Numbered from the stretch's first letter, positions 25,367-35,273 are shown. The stretch is 64,000 nucleotides of DNA from Parapristionchus giblindavisi (GCA_943737045.1 CALSFV010000305.1:249501-313500), one strand, 5' to 3'. Notes: generated by a model from the sequence alone, not told the origin. Made by a program: numbers and translations.

Positions 25367-28300
25367 TATTATTATTATTATTATTATTATTGTATGGGAT
25401 AACCATTGACTGCTTCAGGCGTACCTGTCACTGATAGCCAACTCGAAGCACTTTATCTACATTGAGAATCAATTCTTTGTATCGATGATCGACTCCAATG
25501 ACGTGCTCAATGAGATTTGCAATGTGGTATGCACGATTTATTTGCCTATTAAATATTTTGAATTATCGATTATTATTGCAATAATGTAGCATAAATCTAT
25601 CTTGTTGTGATCTATATTGAATATTATCTATTATTTGGAACTCTAGTCACTAGTTCTGTGAAAATGCGCCACACATGTCTCGGTAGAGCTCTGTGCTTTT
25701 GATCATTAATTGATCTTTGATCTTTGAAAAGATCTGTCAACGTGTCCTCCGTGCACATCGTGAGAAGGAGAACTATCGTGTGTACATTATAATTCCTCTC
25801 ATGCCTGGTTTCGAGGGAGATGTAGGAGCACCTGGTGGCAGTTCGTTGCAGGTATTTCTCATTTTATTTGATTATCTAATTTATTGACCTTTGTTCGGAT
25901 TTACGTCAGTTAGATCTATGCTAAATAATCTTCGTTAACTTAAAACGCGTTCTACGCAGGTTCGAATCCGGGTACGGACTTAAATTTTTGCCAATTTTTT
26001 TTCTGCTCAAATTTGACTTTAAATTATATTTCCATGTGTTTTACCGTGTTTTCACTAATTCATTGTCCGAAATAACCAAAAAAAACATTATCGGAAATAC
26101 TAAGAAATCGTATAACTGTTATTCGGAATTTTGTATCTTTAGATACAGGAAAGCAATCAAGCTGATCTTTTCAGTCAATGTGTGAAATGTTTCCAAGACT
26201 ACAACCATAATGTGTTAATGTAATTAAATTAGTTTACTGTTGCATAGTGATGACGAAATCGAAGTAAACGATTATGAAAATGTATAGTTCTTTAGTGACA
26301 AGTCCTGACCATCTGAAATATCGTGAAAGTGAAGACCTCTACTAGGGCTACCTGTAAAATAATTTTGGAAGGAATGATTTTAAGACCCTACAGAATCCCC
26401 CCCCCTTCCCCCTTTAGAATGCAGGTCTTGAAAATCATTTTAAAGTCGCAGCAAACGTTCTAATGAGGTGTACTCGACTTCAGCGCGTAGGTATTTACGC
26501 TCTCCCTCTCACACTGCTCTCGTTCCTGTGCCACTTCCGATAAAATATCTTATTTTCATAGCTCCTATATATGTTAGAGTTATTCACTAAGGATTTATTC
26601 AATTGCTGAACATTGATCTTTGTACTTGGATCTTTAATCCTTCTCCATAAATTTTCAAACAATGGACCTCCACTAGGGCTTTTCCACTAACATCATTTTG
26701 GTACTTAGAACAAAGAGTCATTAGCTCAGCTAGAAGCTGAGTTCTCAGTTTCGGAGCTCGGATTTGCAGCCCCACTACTGCTTAAAGAAGGGGACTCTTG
26801 AGTTTTTTCGTGACTAAACTGGTCTGGCACACTATAGAAGATCACATCTCCCTGAATACAAAAACAATAATCTCTAATATTTTAGATTCCCCGGAATACA
26901 AGTAATCTCCGAGATTAAAGTTTATTGATGGCCAGGGAAACGCGCGAGTTTTTGAATTTGAAGGAAAAAAATATAGAAAATTGCAATCGGGAATCCAACC
27001 CACGTGATACGGCAACAAACGCTGACAAGTAACCACTTCGTATGTCCCACGTTCTTCATGTCAATAGCGCACCCCAAATCTCCTGATTACTCTTCTTTAA
27101 AATTTGAATCCGAAATATTCCGATACTTTGCCTGCTAAGCCCTAATGGAGGTCTTCACTCTCACGATGTTTCAGAAGAACAGGACTTTTCACTAAAGAAC
27201 TAAACATTTTCATAAACGTTTACTTAGATTGCGTCATCACTACGCAACAGTGAAATAATTTAATTACATTAACACATTGTGGTTGTATTCCTGGAAACAT
27301 TTCACACATTGACCCGAAAGATCAGCTTGATTGCTTTCCTGTATCTAAAGATACAAAATGACGAATATCAGTAATACGATTTCTTAGTATTTTTTATATT
27401 GTTTTTGGTTTTTTCGTACAATAAATTAGTGAAAACACGGTAAAACACATGGAAATATAATTTAAAGTCAAATTTGAGCAGAAAAATAATTGGCAAAAAT
27501 TTAGGTCCGTACCCGGATTCGAACCTGCGTCGGCGTTCGGGCGTCAGAATGAGGTTAGATTTCACATGATATCACTATGAATGGCACCTAGCAGGTCCAA
27601 ATAAGTGTGATATTCGGATAGCCCGTCCATTTTTACATAACATATCAAAGATCCAGGAATGGGAAATGATGGTAACATAGTAAGCCATGAGATCAAAACA
27701 AAAAATCCTGGTCTAAAATTGGAAAATCGGTTATTACTCGAACATGGAGTTATGAAAACTTATGAAACTTGGTATTCTTATATAACTTTGGATCCTCTAT
27801 CGAATGGTATATAACATGCCATGGAAATCACACTTTGATTTTTCGACTTGTGGTAGATCAAAAATCGATAATTCGGGTCAATTTTTCGGCTGAAGCGTAT
27901 ACCGCCCCTAGGGACTCTAACCATCAAATATGAGTCACCTAGGATGATTTTGAAACATTGTGCCATGCCCCCGCCGACTCCCCTCCGCTGTAAGGGAGAG
28001 TGCGTTTTAATTTGTCTTATTAATAAAGCACTCAATTTGAGGCTGTTCTCCACTGGACATATCTATCGCTGTCACGAGGTCCCAATTCTCTCTTCGAGAA
28101 GCTTAAACAATCGATACCAGATCCCTCCCAATACATCTCGGTGTGCAGTCTGCGAACACACGATATTCTGTGCAAGCGATTGGTAGGTCTCTGTTGAATG
28201 TATACTTTATTTATTTGTTTGTTTATCGGACACCATTTTGCACTTGATGCCATCAAGTGCAAAATGTTCGAGTGCAAATAAAATATGTGGAATAACCAAA

Positions 28301-31300
28301 TATCAAATTTTTTATAAGTGAGGGGGATGGAAATGCGACAGGATGGACTATTGCTGACTTCGTAATGCAATTTTTTGAGAATTTTTTTTGAAAAAAAATC
28401 GATTTTTGAGAAATTTTGGCTCAAAATCCGGTCAGGCTTGGTACTTTGTAACATACTTTTCGACCTATAGTGGTGAAACAGGCAATATAGTGCTTTGCGG
28501 TCTTTAAAAAAAATTTCGATCCAAATGCGGTATACAATAGGAATGAGAAGGCTGTGATGAAAATATCGATTGATTTCAGGTATCCGAACTGATCTACGTA
28601 CATTGCAAACTATTGATTGTTGACGATGAACACACGATCATTGGATCGGCGAATATCAACGATCGATCACAGGTTGGTATCCATAGGTGGAATAGCTACG
28701 TTGTACATTTTCAAAATGCGGTCAGGTTTTCCGAATTTTCGGGATATTTCAGCTTAAAATGCGGTCGGGCTTCGTAGTTTGTATCATACTTTTCGACCTA
28801 TGTTGGTATCAATTTTGTTTGACAATTTGCTTGCCGTGCAAAAGTTGTCGTAGGCGAACACCAGTACACTGCAACTTTTATGCGTTTAATTTTTGTTGTC
28901 ACAAGGGAACCTTAAAAGTCCGGGACGATCAGGGCAAAATTCATTGACACAGGTCGGCAAGGACCCCCCAGGGGGTCACAGAACTGTTTTGAAGTGTCCC
29001 CATATTTGCTTCCTTGGTACCGACAATCGATTATGAAAATGTGATGGAAATTTGGGCGCGAGCCCCGTGGAATAGTATCAAACACTCAAAGAATAGAGTT
29101 CGTGTCCTCCGTAGCCAAGTGGTTATGCACCGTTACATTTGCCGTACGTGCTTACGCCTCGGAGACGCGGCGGAGGGGGTTACGGCGTAGGCACGTAAGG
29201 CAAATGTAACGGTGCATTTGAGTGTAGGATTAGCTTTTTTAAGGTCGTTGACTCGAATCCCCCTACTACAATTTCTTAATTAATTAATTAACAATTAATT
29301 TGCTGTATTTTTCCATTGCTTTCCAACATACATTTTCAAAGTCAAACTTCATCTTCAACAACAACAATAACAACAACCACAAATCAACAACCATGGAGAA
29401 GTACCCAGAAGCAGTTGAAGCAGAACGGCTTCTCGCATCGGAGACAGATGCTGCAACCGCGAGCGTAGAGCACCGTAGATCACTCGGTTCCTCGAAGTCC
29501 CACTCCAAATCACTGTCTTCTCCCATGTTTTCCTTGAACGTCTCCACCTTCTCGCGCACCGTCAACTCTCCCGCCTCCGCTCCACGAAGCATCATAACGA
29601 TGCGATCAACACACCTCTTCTCCGACGAGTTGAGGGAGGCACGAGTGATCGGGGAGGAGAGGGAGGGGTCGAAGGTGAGGGCGATCAGGAGTCCTGATTT
29701 AGGACAGAAACAGCCTTGGCAGACACTGGGTCAAAATCGAACTCCATTCGAGAAGAGAGACGAATTGGAGGCTGGGAGAACGAACGAAGGAATTGATGCA
29801 ACTTGCTTCTCCTGAACAGTTCCGGGACCAAGAGCGGGAGGTACAGGATCAAATCCCAGGCTAGATATCGATTGATGATCTACCGATGACGGGATGGATA
29901 GCTCCGTGCTCCTTCTGCTCCTTTCGCGGTTGCAACATCCGTCCCCGATGCGAAAAGCGTACTTCTCCATCGTTGTTGATTTGTGGTTGTTGTTATTGTT
30001 GTTGTTGAAGATGAAATTTGACTTTAAAATGTCTGTTGGAAATCAATGAAAAAATACAGCAAAAGAAATTGTAGTAGGGGGATTCGAAGGCACGACCTTA
30101 AAAAGCTAATCCTATACTCTAACCACTTGGCTACTGAGGACACGAACTCTAATCTTTGAGTGTTTGATACTATTCCACGGGGCTCGCGCCCAAATTTCCA
30201 TCACATTTTCGTAATCGATTTTCGGTACCAAGGAAGCAAATATTGGGACGCTTCAAAACAGTTCTGTGACCCCCTGGGGGGTCCTTGTCGACCTGTGTCA
30301 ACGAATTTTGTCCTGATCGTCCCCGACTTTTAAGGTTCCCTTGTCTGATCACCATGACTCGTTTTCAAGGTGGCCTACGTTAATTAGACATATGAGCAAA
30401 ACACGAAACGTATGAGCGCCTAAATACCCAAATAGAGACAGAGATACGCTTGATTCCCTGCAATATCCCATAGAAAGAATACCGTGTTTTTTTAGAATAA
30501 TCAATAAATTGATTATTTATTTTGCAGGCGGGAAATCGTGATTCGGAAGTGTGTTTGCTCATTAGCGACACACAACGAGAGAAATCGGTGCTGGATGGCA
30601 AACCACATGAGGCGGGATGCTTTGCGAAGAGTCTACGAATACGATGCATGCAGGTAAAGAGTTCGACGTATACGAGTGGGTCTAATTAATTGATTTTTTT
30701 TTATTTATTTATCTTACATTGAATAAATGTGACAACAAGTGATAAAATTAACTTGATAATTAGGATGTAGAGTGAACGCAATCATATGTGACATGTCAGG
30801 AACTGTGAAGACATCCCCAGTTGTGATAATGAGAGGACAAATGTGCATTCAATAATCAATTAAAGTAGTAAGATTATAGGAACATCTTGGTCTGTTGCCT
30901 GATTGCAAACGACCTGCGAAGTTCCGTTTCGATGTCTCTCTTGATGATCCTGTCGCTGACTCATTCTATGTTGATGTGTGGCAGAAGACGGCAAAGTTGA
31001 ACACTACCATATATGAGGAGGTACGGTAGTTTATTGTTATCTTCTTTGTGGATTACGGTAATGGGAATGAAAAATTGTTTGGTGTTGTTTCTCTCTGATT
31101 GGTGGTAGCATTTGAATCTGTAAACATTGTCTTCGTAGTGTAAAACGAAAATTGCAATAAAATACCCGTACTTCATTTCATATACGAAATGGTTAGATGG
31201 TTATCCACTACTGTTGTCTGCATAGTCTTCTACATACGTGGGCTGCATTGGCTACAATACCAACCGGCACCCAATCCGCCCGATTTTTCCAAATTTCACT

Positions 31301-31999
31301 CAAAAAATGAAAACGATTTTGCCAAAATTCACTAAACATGAAATTGTTTCGTGAATATTGGCGCTACCCACCCTATTTTTTGCGTCCGATCCACCCGATT
31401 TTAATTTCCTGCTGCAAAGGTTGCCCACGTATGGTCTGTTATATCCTTGCTAATCAACTTTGCTACCAAGGTTGTACCAAAGTATTTATGCGTACACACT
31501 TATCAATCATTAAATCATTATTCAATTTCTTTTGCCCGCATAAAGTTTTATTATCGTTTTTATTATATATTATTATATTCATTGAAGGTCTTCCGTGCCT
31601 ATCCAACTGATCAAGTGGAATCATTTGAAGAACTCAAGAAATGGACCCAACAGATGAGTCTGGCCGAGTACTCGCCTCAACAAGCAGAAGAACGATTGCG
31701 AGATGTTAATGGTTAGAGTTGATCTTTGATCTTTGGCATATATATTTGTAGTTGATATATTTGATGAAGATATTTGGTCTTGTGATCTAGATTTGTGTGT
31801 TTAAGATGTTTGATCCATTGATCTATATAGTAGTGGTTACTATTTTTTTGATTTTTAATCTTTTAAGGAGAGAAGTTTTCTAATATATTCATTTGCAGGA
31901 GTACTCGTCGAGTTTCCGTTGAATTTCTTGATAAATGCAAAATTGACTCCCGGAATAACATCAAAGGAAGGACTGGTGCCTTCAGCTGTGTTCACTTGA
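11070..31999 (+). CDS. pld-1: Phospholipase D1 orthologue (PX-PH-HKD type), 41 exons, complete
   Basis: Forty-one exons join without a phase conflict to 4068 nt (1355 residues plus TGA at 31997-31999). They are listed in the six block entries below. The order PX (about 60-190), PH-like (330-450), first HKD half, long loop, second HKD half is that of animal PLD1/PLD2. The enzyme hydrolyses phosphatidylcholine to phosphatidate and choline on cytoplasmic membrane faces and is controlled by phosphoinositides and small GTPases (family knowledge). Both catalytic motifs are intact: H579-x-K581-x4-D586 and H1169-x-K1171-x4-D1176. IENQFF and PLMPGFEGD, both family signatures, are present. The protein ends in AVFT, keeping the C-terminal Thr that PLD activity depends on. 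Introns make up 80% of the span and carry most of the repeats listed here. The exon 1-2 junction is the weakest point. Confidence 0.9.
11606..11636. repeat. (AAT)n microsatellite
   Basis: Interrupted AAT trinucleotide run in pld-1 intron 1, close to exon 2. Confidence 0.9.
12444..12633. mobile_element. MITE-like element with ATAGGTGGGC termini
   Basis: Starts ATAGGTGGGCACGC and ends GCGCCCACCTAT, with internal repeats of ggcaaggctatgcgc. No coding capacity. In pld-1 intron 2. Confidence 0.6.
13001..13195. mobile_element. MITE, CATACRTGGGC family, copy 1
   Basis: Termini CATACATGGGC and GCTCATGTATG, with three internal copies of ccccctgtaaaa. In pld-1 intron 2. Related copies are at 22149, 25003 and 31233. 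Confidence 0.65.
13213..13311. mobile_element. PIF/Harbinger-like hairpin MITE with TAA target duplication
   Basis: Inverted ends GGCGGTGTTACATTTTCC and its near reverse complement, flanked on both sides by TAA (13210-13212 and 13312-13314). A TWA duplication is the hallmark of PIF/Harbinger. The interior shares the gccgtaacg and cgttacggc blocks of the later copies at 29126, 43321, 53398 and 63311. Confidence 0.75.
14259..14290. repeat. (ATT)n microsatellite
   Basis: About ten ATT units ending five bases before the exon 3 acceptor of pld-1 (TTTGCAG), so the run forms part of its polypyrimidine context. Confidence 0.9.
15609..15731. mobile_element. MITE with CATAGGTCGAA termini, copy 1
   Basis: Starts CATAGGTCGAAAAGTATG and ends TATTCGACCTATG, with two internal cctgaccgcatttt blocks. 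Related sequence is at 28385-28469 (partial) and 28682-28802. Confidence 0.65.
16236..16607. repeat. 31-bp minisatellite, 12 units, starting at a splice donor
   Basis: Twelve units of exactly 31 bp, each containing GAAGGTACGGTAGG or a one-base variant, then a tactgtatcatt block. The first unit begins at the last base of pld-1 exon 5, so every unit repeats the exon-end/donor sequence AGAAG|GTACGG (three with ATAAG or GTATGG variants). Confidence 0.9.
16938..17480 (+). other. pld-1: pld-1 exons 6-7: charged linker
   Basis: Exons 16938-17064 and 17293-17480 (residues about 188-292). The segment is unlikely to be globular: an acidic run of six Asp, then six Gly, then a basic run ([12 protein letters not shown]). 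It separates PX from PH. The polarity switch suggests a regulatory or binding linker; no motif is recognised. Confidence 0.8.
17613..18997 (+). other. pld-1: pld-1 exons 8-13: PH-like domain
   Basis: Exons 17613-17678, 17930-18014, 18151-18217, 18491-18587, 18652-18710 and 18913-18997. The diagnostic stretch is [10 protein letters not shown], then [20 protein letters not shown] with [10 protein letters not shown], matching the PLD PH domain that follows PX. This domain binds acidic phosphoinositides in known PLDs. Confidence 0.85.
18032..18094. repeat. Near-perfect hairpin in pld-1 intron 9
   Basis: Arms containing gatcgatatagtgtcgagta and its reverse complement, then cggta/taccg, meet at a short aagc centre. 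About 27 bp per arm in an intron of only 136 bases. Confidence 0.75.
19073..21327 (+). other. pld-1: pld-1 exons 14-19: first catalytic half (HKD1)
   Basis: Exons 19073-19140, 19225-19321, 20147-20230, 20371-20466, 20960-21081 and 21231-21327. Conserved blocks in order: [13 protein letters not shown], a lysine-rich [24 protein letters not shown], and the first HKD motif [12 protein letters not shown] followed by GGVDL in exon 20960-21081. Then [13 protein letters not shown]. The histidine is the nucleophile or general acid in the two-HKD active site. Confidence 0.9.
21413..23688 (+). other. pld-1: pld-1 exons 20-28: inter-motif loop
   Basis: Exons 21413-21484, 21558-21671, 21893-22022, 22528-22655, 22867-22967, 23087-23156, 23233-23340, 23396-23461 and the 30-nt microexon 23659-23688. 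They encode about 270 residues rich in Ser, Arg, Lys and Glu, between the two catalytic halves where vertebrate PLD1 has a shorter inhibitory loop and PLD2 has almost none. The length and the many short exons make this the likeliest place for alternative splicing, which is an inference. Confidence 0.8.
22149..22340. mobile_element. MITE, CATACRTGGGC family, copy 2
   Basis: Ends CATACGTGGGC and GCCCACGTATG. The interior has repeated ttccgatttt and ttggcacccgac blocks and a C-tract. In pld-1 intron 22. Confidence 0.7.
25003..25203. mobile_element. MITE, CATACRTGGGC family, copy 3
   Basis: Ends CATACGTGGGC and GCCCATGTATG; the interior repeats cacccgattttggcac. It begins 31 bases after pld-1 exon 33. 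Confidence 0.7.
25327..25391. repeat. (AAT)n-(ATT)n palindromic microsatellite
   Basis: About 12 AAT units meet about 9 ATT units head to head, giving a perfect self-complementary run 27 bases before the exon 34 acceptor of pld-1. Confidence 0.9.
25955..27533. mobile_element. 1.6 kb inverted-repeat element with tRNA-like ends
   Basis: Left arm 25955-26355 and right arm about 27140-27533 are inverted copies at high identity. Both start with acgcaGGTTCGAATCCgggt, which contains a pol III B-box/tRNA T-arm consensus. The 0.8 kb centre is unique, with no transposase seen. It fills pld-1 intron 35, on the sense strand relative to the gene. Confidence 0.7.
28385..28469. repeat. Partial copy of the CATAGGTCGAA MITE
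   Basis: Matches one half of 15609-15731 (caaaatccggtcaggc and acatacttttcgacctat). The other terminus is missing. Confidence 0.5.
28682..28802. mobile_element. MITE with CATAGGTCGAA termini, copy 2
   Basis: Begins CATAGGTGGAA and ends TTTTCGACCTATG, with two gcggtcaggtt/gcggtcgggct blocks. It lies just after pld-1 exon 37. Confidence 0.6.
29126..29216. mobile_element. Hairpin MITE nested in a transposon arm
   Basis: Ends TGCACCGTTACATTTGCC and GGCAAATGTAACGGTGCA. It splits the tRNA-like part of the left arm, and the intact right arm (30100-30150) shows the empty site. Flanking TTA/TTT fits a TWA duplication. Confidence 0.8.
29393..29815 (+). CDS. Open frame inside the foldback element, function unknown
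   Basis: 140 codons starting [15 protein letters not shown]. It is rich in Ser, Arg and Glu, without a recognisable fold. The inverted arm carries a matching start (MEKY at 29970, minus strand) whose frame diverges after a 27-base difference. It may be a relic of an element-encoded protein or chance coding. It lies in a pld-1 intron. Confidence 0.3.
   Translation: MEKYPEAVEAERLLASETDAATASVEHRRSLGSSKSHSKSLSSPMFSLNVSTFSRTVNSPASAPRSIITMRSTHLFSDELREARVIGEEREGSKVRAIRSPDLGQKQPWQTLGQNRTPFEKRDELEAGRTNEGIDATCFS
30070..30154 (-). pseudogene. tRNA-like sequence in the right transposon arm
   Basis: On the minus strand it carries the A-box consensus TAGCCAAGTGG and, about 40 bases later, TTCGAATCC at B-box spacing. 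The acceptor stem does not pair (GTCCTCA against CTACTACA), so it is not a working tRNA gene. It is more likely a tRNA-derived part of the element, as in SINEs. Confidence 0.5.
31233..31433. mobile_element. MITE, CATACRTGGGC family, copy 4
   Basis: Ends CATACGTGGGC and GCCCACGTATG, with ccaatccgcccgattttt and gcgtccgatcc blocks. In pld-1 intron 39. Confidence 0.65.
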
Positions 32000-33450
32000 T
32001 CATTTTCAATTTGTCATTTATCGATTGGTAGATCAATCGATATCAATCAATACATGTTCCTCAGTCATGTTCTTGCTTCTATAGTTGCCTGCCTGCCTTT
32101 CTGTCTGTCATTATGCGTACCTTCCTCTTCCCATATGGTCCATTTCTTTGATTCGTTGCATAGATTGTTATCATTTGCTGTTTCCCATCAATTTTCTTGA
32201 AATATCGATTGTTTTTTCCCTGTTGAATGCTTCTATGGCTACCGTAATATTACTGATTCTCGCTCCTAAGACTACAGTACACCCGAATGCATAACCAAGC
32301 TTATCTTAGTTTTTACAGCTATCCCATTAATTATCGTTTAATTAGTTTTATATATCTCACTTTGTATAGATAATATAGTAATAAGCATGCATATATAAAT
32401 TGACTGATACTAAAGAAAAATGATACCTGGAATCTCTCGCTTTGTTCCTATTCTTTCTCTAATGTGTAGTATTGCATACTTCATGAACCAATTCCATTCC
32501 ATATACCTTACATTGCTAACTTGTATCCTTTTGATATATTGTACAGTAACCCCTACATATATTTTATATACATATATAGTTATTCATAGATTTGTTTACA
32601 TAGAGAAAAAGCGTTGAAAGTATTGCTAATGGCTTATAGCTCACCATTCGCCCTCAGTTCGTTTTATCCATGTTATCTGCGTTCGAGATAATAATTCTAT
32701 TGTCTATAAAGTGATGAACATTGAGCAGATATCATTGAAAAGACAAGAATACGAATGATTACATTGTTTCCCATACCACAGTTTACAGTGCGAAGATAGC
32801 AAAACAGTAACAAAAAGTAAGTAAATTACTTTTTTTGCGCACTATTTACTATAATCTTAGATCTTAGACTACAAACCCGGAGAATAATCATAATATCTAC
32901 CCACACATGTGTTGTGCAAAAGCCACTAAGACGAGAAAATGTAAATAACCGGTTTCGATTACAAAATCCTCAGAAGGTTACGGAAACGAGGAAATCTGGC
33001 TGTAATGCCCAGTAGGTTCCGGGTTTCACATCATTATAAAATACATACATTACCGTATTCTCAGCCCAATTCGTATTGTACTTGCACATTAGTTTGGAAA
33101 AGAATTGTCGTTTATTGATAAGGGTACATCTTGGAAGATCTTTCCAACTGAATGAAGATGCAGAAATACATCATAGGGTTTGATGGGGATAAAGTAACGT
33201 TAAAGTTACTTTAACCGTCAAAAGCTAGCATGGAATAATCTTCTGACGTCTTGTACACTACATATTTCCATCAGACGTATCTTGCGTCACATCGACGGCA
33301 TTATATAGATACGAAGAATGGAGAATGCGTAATAAGGACTGAGATATGTGAGGTGTTTGCCAGAGGAAGATGAAGCGAAAGAAGATTGTTGGATGCCCTA
33401 TCAGTATGCTGCTGTAAGACAACCTCCTTATTCTTCGACGTGTTGATCCA

Positions 33451-33799
33451 ACAAGGGAATGATCTGAGGACACATATCCCGATCTTCACGAAACTTTTAG
33501 GGTATACTAATTCGTACATGTTTTCAAATTCGTTTTCAAAACATGCACTATTTCTTTGAATCCTACAATTGATTCTGCTCCTCCCATAAAATGCTATTCC
33601 GCGCCATAAACCAATCGGCCACCAATACCATGGTGAAGGCAGCGTTAAACGATGTTATGAAACCAGTGAAAATGTTATCCTGCTTCAAACAAATAAAGTG
33701 CAGGTTTTGAACACATATTTGAAATCAGCGTGTTCGAATTAGCTCATAGTTCATAGTTTCGTGAAGATCGGGATATGTGTCCTCAGACTATTCCCTTGT
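33451..33799. mobile_element. Small foldback element with ACAAGGGAA ends
   Basis: Inverted ends of about 65 bp: ACAAGGGAATGATCTGAGGA, then cacatatcccgatcttcacg, against the reverse complement at 33735-33799 with few differences. Same terminal nonamer as the elements at 810 and 28901. Confidence 0.75.
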
Positions 33800-34193
33800 A
33801 ACAATAAGTTAATTGTTTTTATTAATCGGAATTCCCTGATTCTGGGTAGTGAGCGCACGAATTTCAAAATCGGTTGGGTGTGATTTCGTAGCATTTTTGG
33901 AGAAAAAACCATCATGCTTCAACCATCGTACATTTTCGAGTAATCGTACATTATCGATTTATCATACATTCTATGGGATTGAGTTTGCTCGTTCTTTCGC
34001 TCTGAACGGTGTGACTTTAACTCTTATCCTTTTTCCTATTTTTTCGTAGTCCTGAATATACGTTATTTTTGATTAGTTACTTAGTTTTTTTGCAAAGTAT
34101 TTCTGGGATCAATATGTCATTTCATTAATTAGATTTAAAACATCGAAAAAACTTGGGATGAGGAGTTCATTACTTGATTAAATTGACCGATAA

Positions 34194-34250
34194 TTACCAG
34201 CAGTCTGTGTCGGTGCACCAGACCGGTGCACCGACACAGACTGCTGGTAA
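34194..34250. repeat. Perfect 25-bp-arm palindrome
   Basis: Arms 34194-34218 and 34226-34250 are exact reverse complements (start ttaccagcagtctgtgtcgg) around seven bases. A diverged half copy lies at about 35545-35575. Confidence 0.85.
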
Positions 34251-35273
34251 CTAAACACGGATTCTGCGAGCGGTCTACACTCGCTTTTAATCATACCCTG
34301 AATAACGATAAATTGTTCAGCACTTAACAATTGTGACCGAAACAAACAGTATACAATTAAATTAAACTAAGACTATCAATAAAAGTGGAAATTCCTGAAA
34401 CTACATATGGATACTGTGAGAAGTTGCCGTATCCACCGATCAATTATTTGTGCACTAGGGTGGCGAGAGTGACTCGGTGGGTCGACCTTTTTACGATCTC
34501 TGGTGGGTCAGGAGCGAGTCTGGCAGATATCCGTTCCCTCTGGCAGAGTGTCTCTCAGACAGAGGCACTACTCTCTCGGAGAGGTGGGCACTGTGCGCAG
34601 TCATGGCCACCGTAGTCGACAGTACCTTTCTATCCATTTGGGACGCAGCACATTGTTACACGCTGGTATTTATCGTCGGCGTCAATCAAAATGGATCATG
34701 ATCATGAAATAGATCATGTTGTAGATCATTAAAACTAGAAATGTTAACCACTGAGTTGAAACTGAATCTGCTTATTTTTTGGCTTACATATTTGTCCCAA
34801 ATATTTCGAATTGAAGTGCAATATTTTAGCTCAACGATTTAATTAAATTAATTAAATTTTTTATGTATGATAAATTAACTATGATAAATATAATATAATA
34901 TAATGATAAATGTATGATAAATAGATAATTTATAAAAACTTTTCCGTCTTTTCTAATCGCTTTGCTCTCTCGTATGCTTATGCAAATCGCAACAAACGTC
35001 TCTACGCTTCTCTTTTATTCTCTTCACTCACGATCTGATTGAGCAACTAGGAAACGTCGCCCATCTTGTAACTCATGAACGACAACTTTTCTGAAGATGG
35101 TGCTTTGGCCATAGCTAGATATTCAATAGATCTAGGGAATTGTAGCACCAATTTTTGAAATTTAGCAGATTTCCCGAGATATGCGAAAAGGAAATATCGC
35201 TAATAAGCCGATCGGATCGCTGTGTCACTCATCACTCAAGTTTCTTGATGAGTAATCTGTTACCGTGTAATAT

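Larger units (their letters stand above)
28901..30344. mobile_element. 1.44 kb foldback element with tRNA-like segments in both arms
   Basis: Left arm 28901 to about 29480 and right arm about 29890-30344 are inverted copies bounded by ACAAGGGAACC and GGTTCCCTTGT. Each arm holds a tRNA-like sequence (A-box TAGCCAAGTGG, B-box-like TTCGAATCC) and then a start codon followed by EKY. In the left arm the tRNA-like part is split by a 91-bp MITE that the right arm lacks. No transposase is seen. It occupies pld-1 intron 37. Confidence 0.75.
24057..31999 (+). other. pld-1: pld-1 exons 29-41: second catalytic half (HKD2) and C-terminus
   Basis: Exons 24057-24159, 24205-24280, 24529-24586, 24740-24835, 24910-24972, 25419-25526, 25732-25851, 28042-28182, 28580-28672, 30528-30653, 30880-31020, 31588-31711 and 31899-31999. 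Landmarks are [59 protein letters not shown], and the second HKD in exon 28580-28672 ([20 protein letters not shown]). The gene ends VPSAVFT. Introns 25852-28041 and 28673-30527 each contain a large inverted-repeat transposon, yet the flanking exons stay in phase. Confidence 0.9.

Noticed and set aside
26985..27055. tRNA gene on the minus strand
   Set aside because: Has a GGGTTGGATTCCC B-box-like stretch and a TGGTTA, but no paired acceptor or anticodon arm and a poor A-box; kept only as a tRNA-like motif in a finding.
27368..27565. Phe/Tyr-rich open frames in both arms of the 25955-27533 element
   Set aside because: Mirror copies of the same arm sequence; AT-rich chance frames with no recognisable domain.
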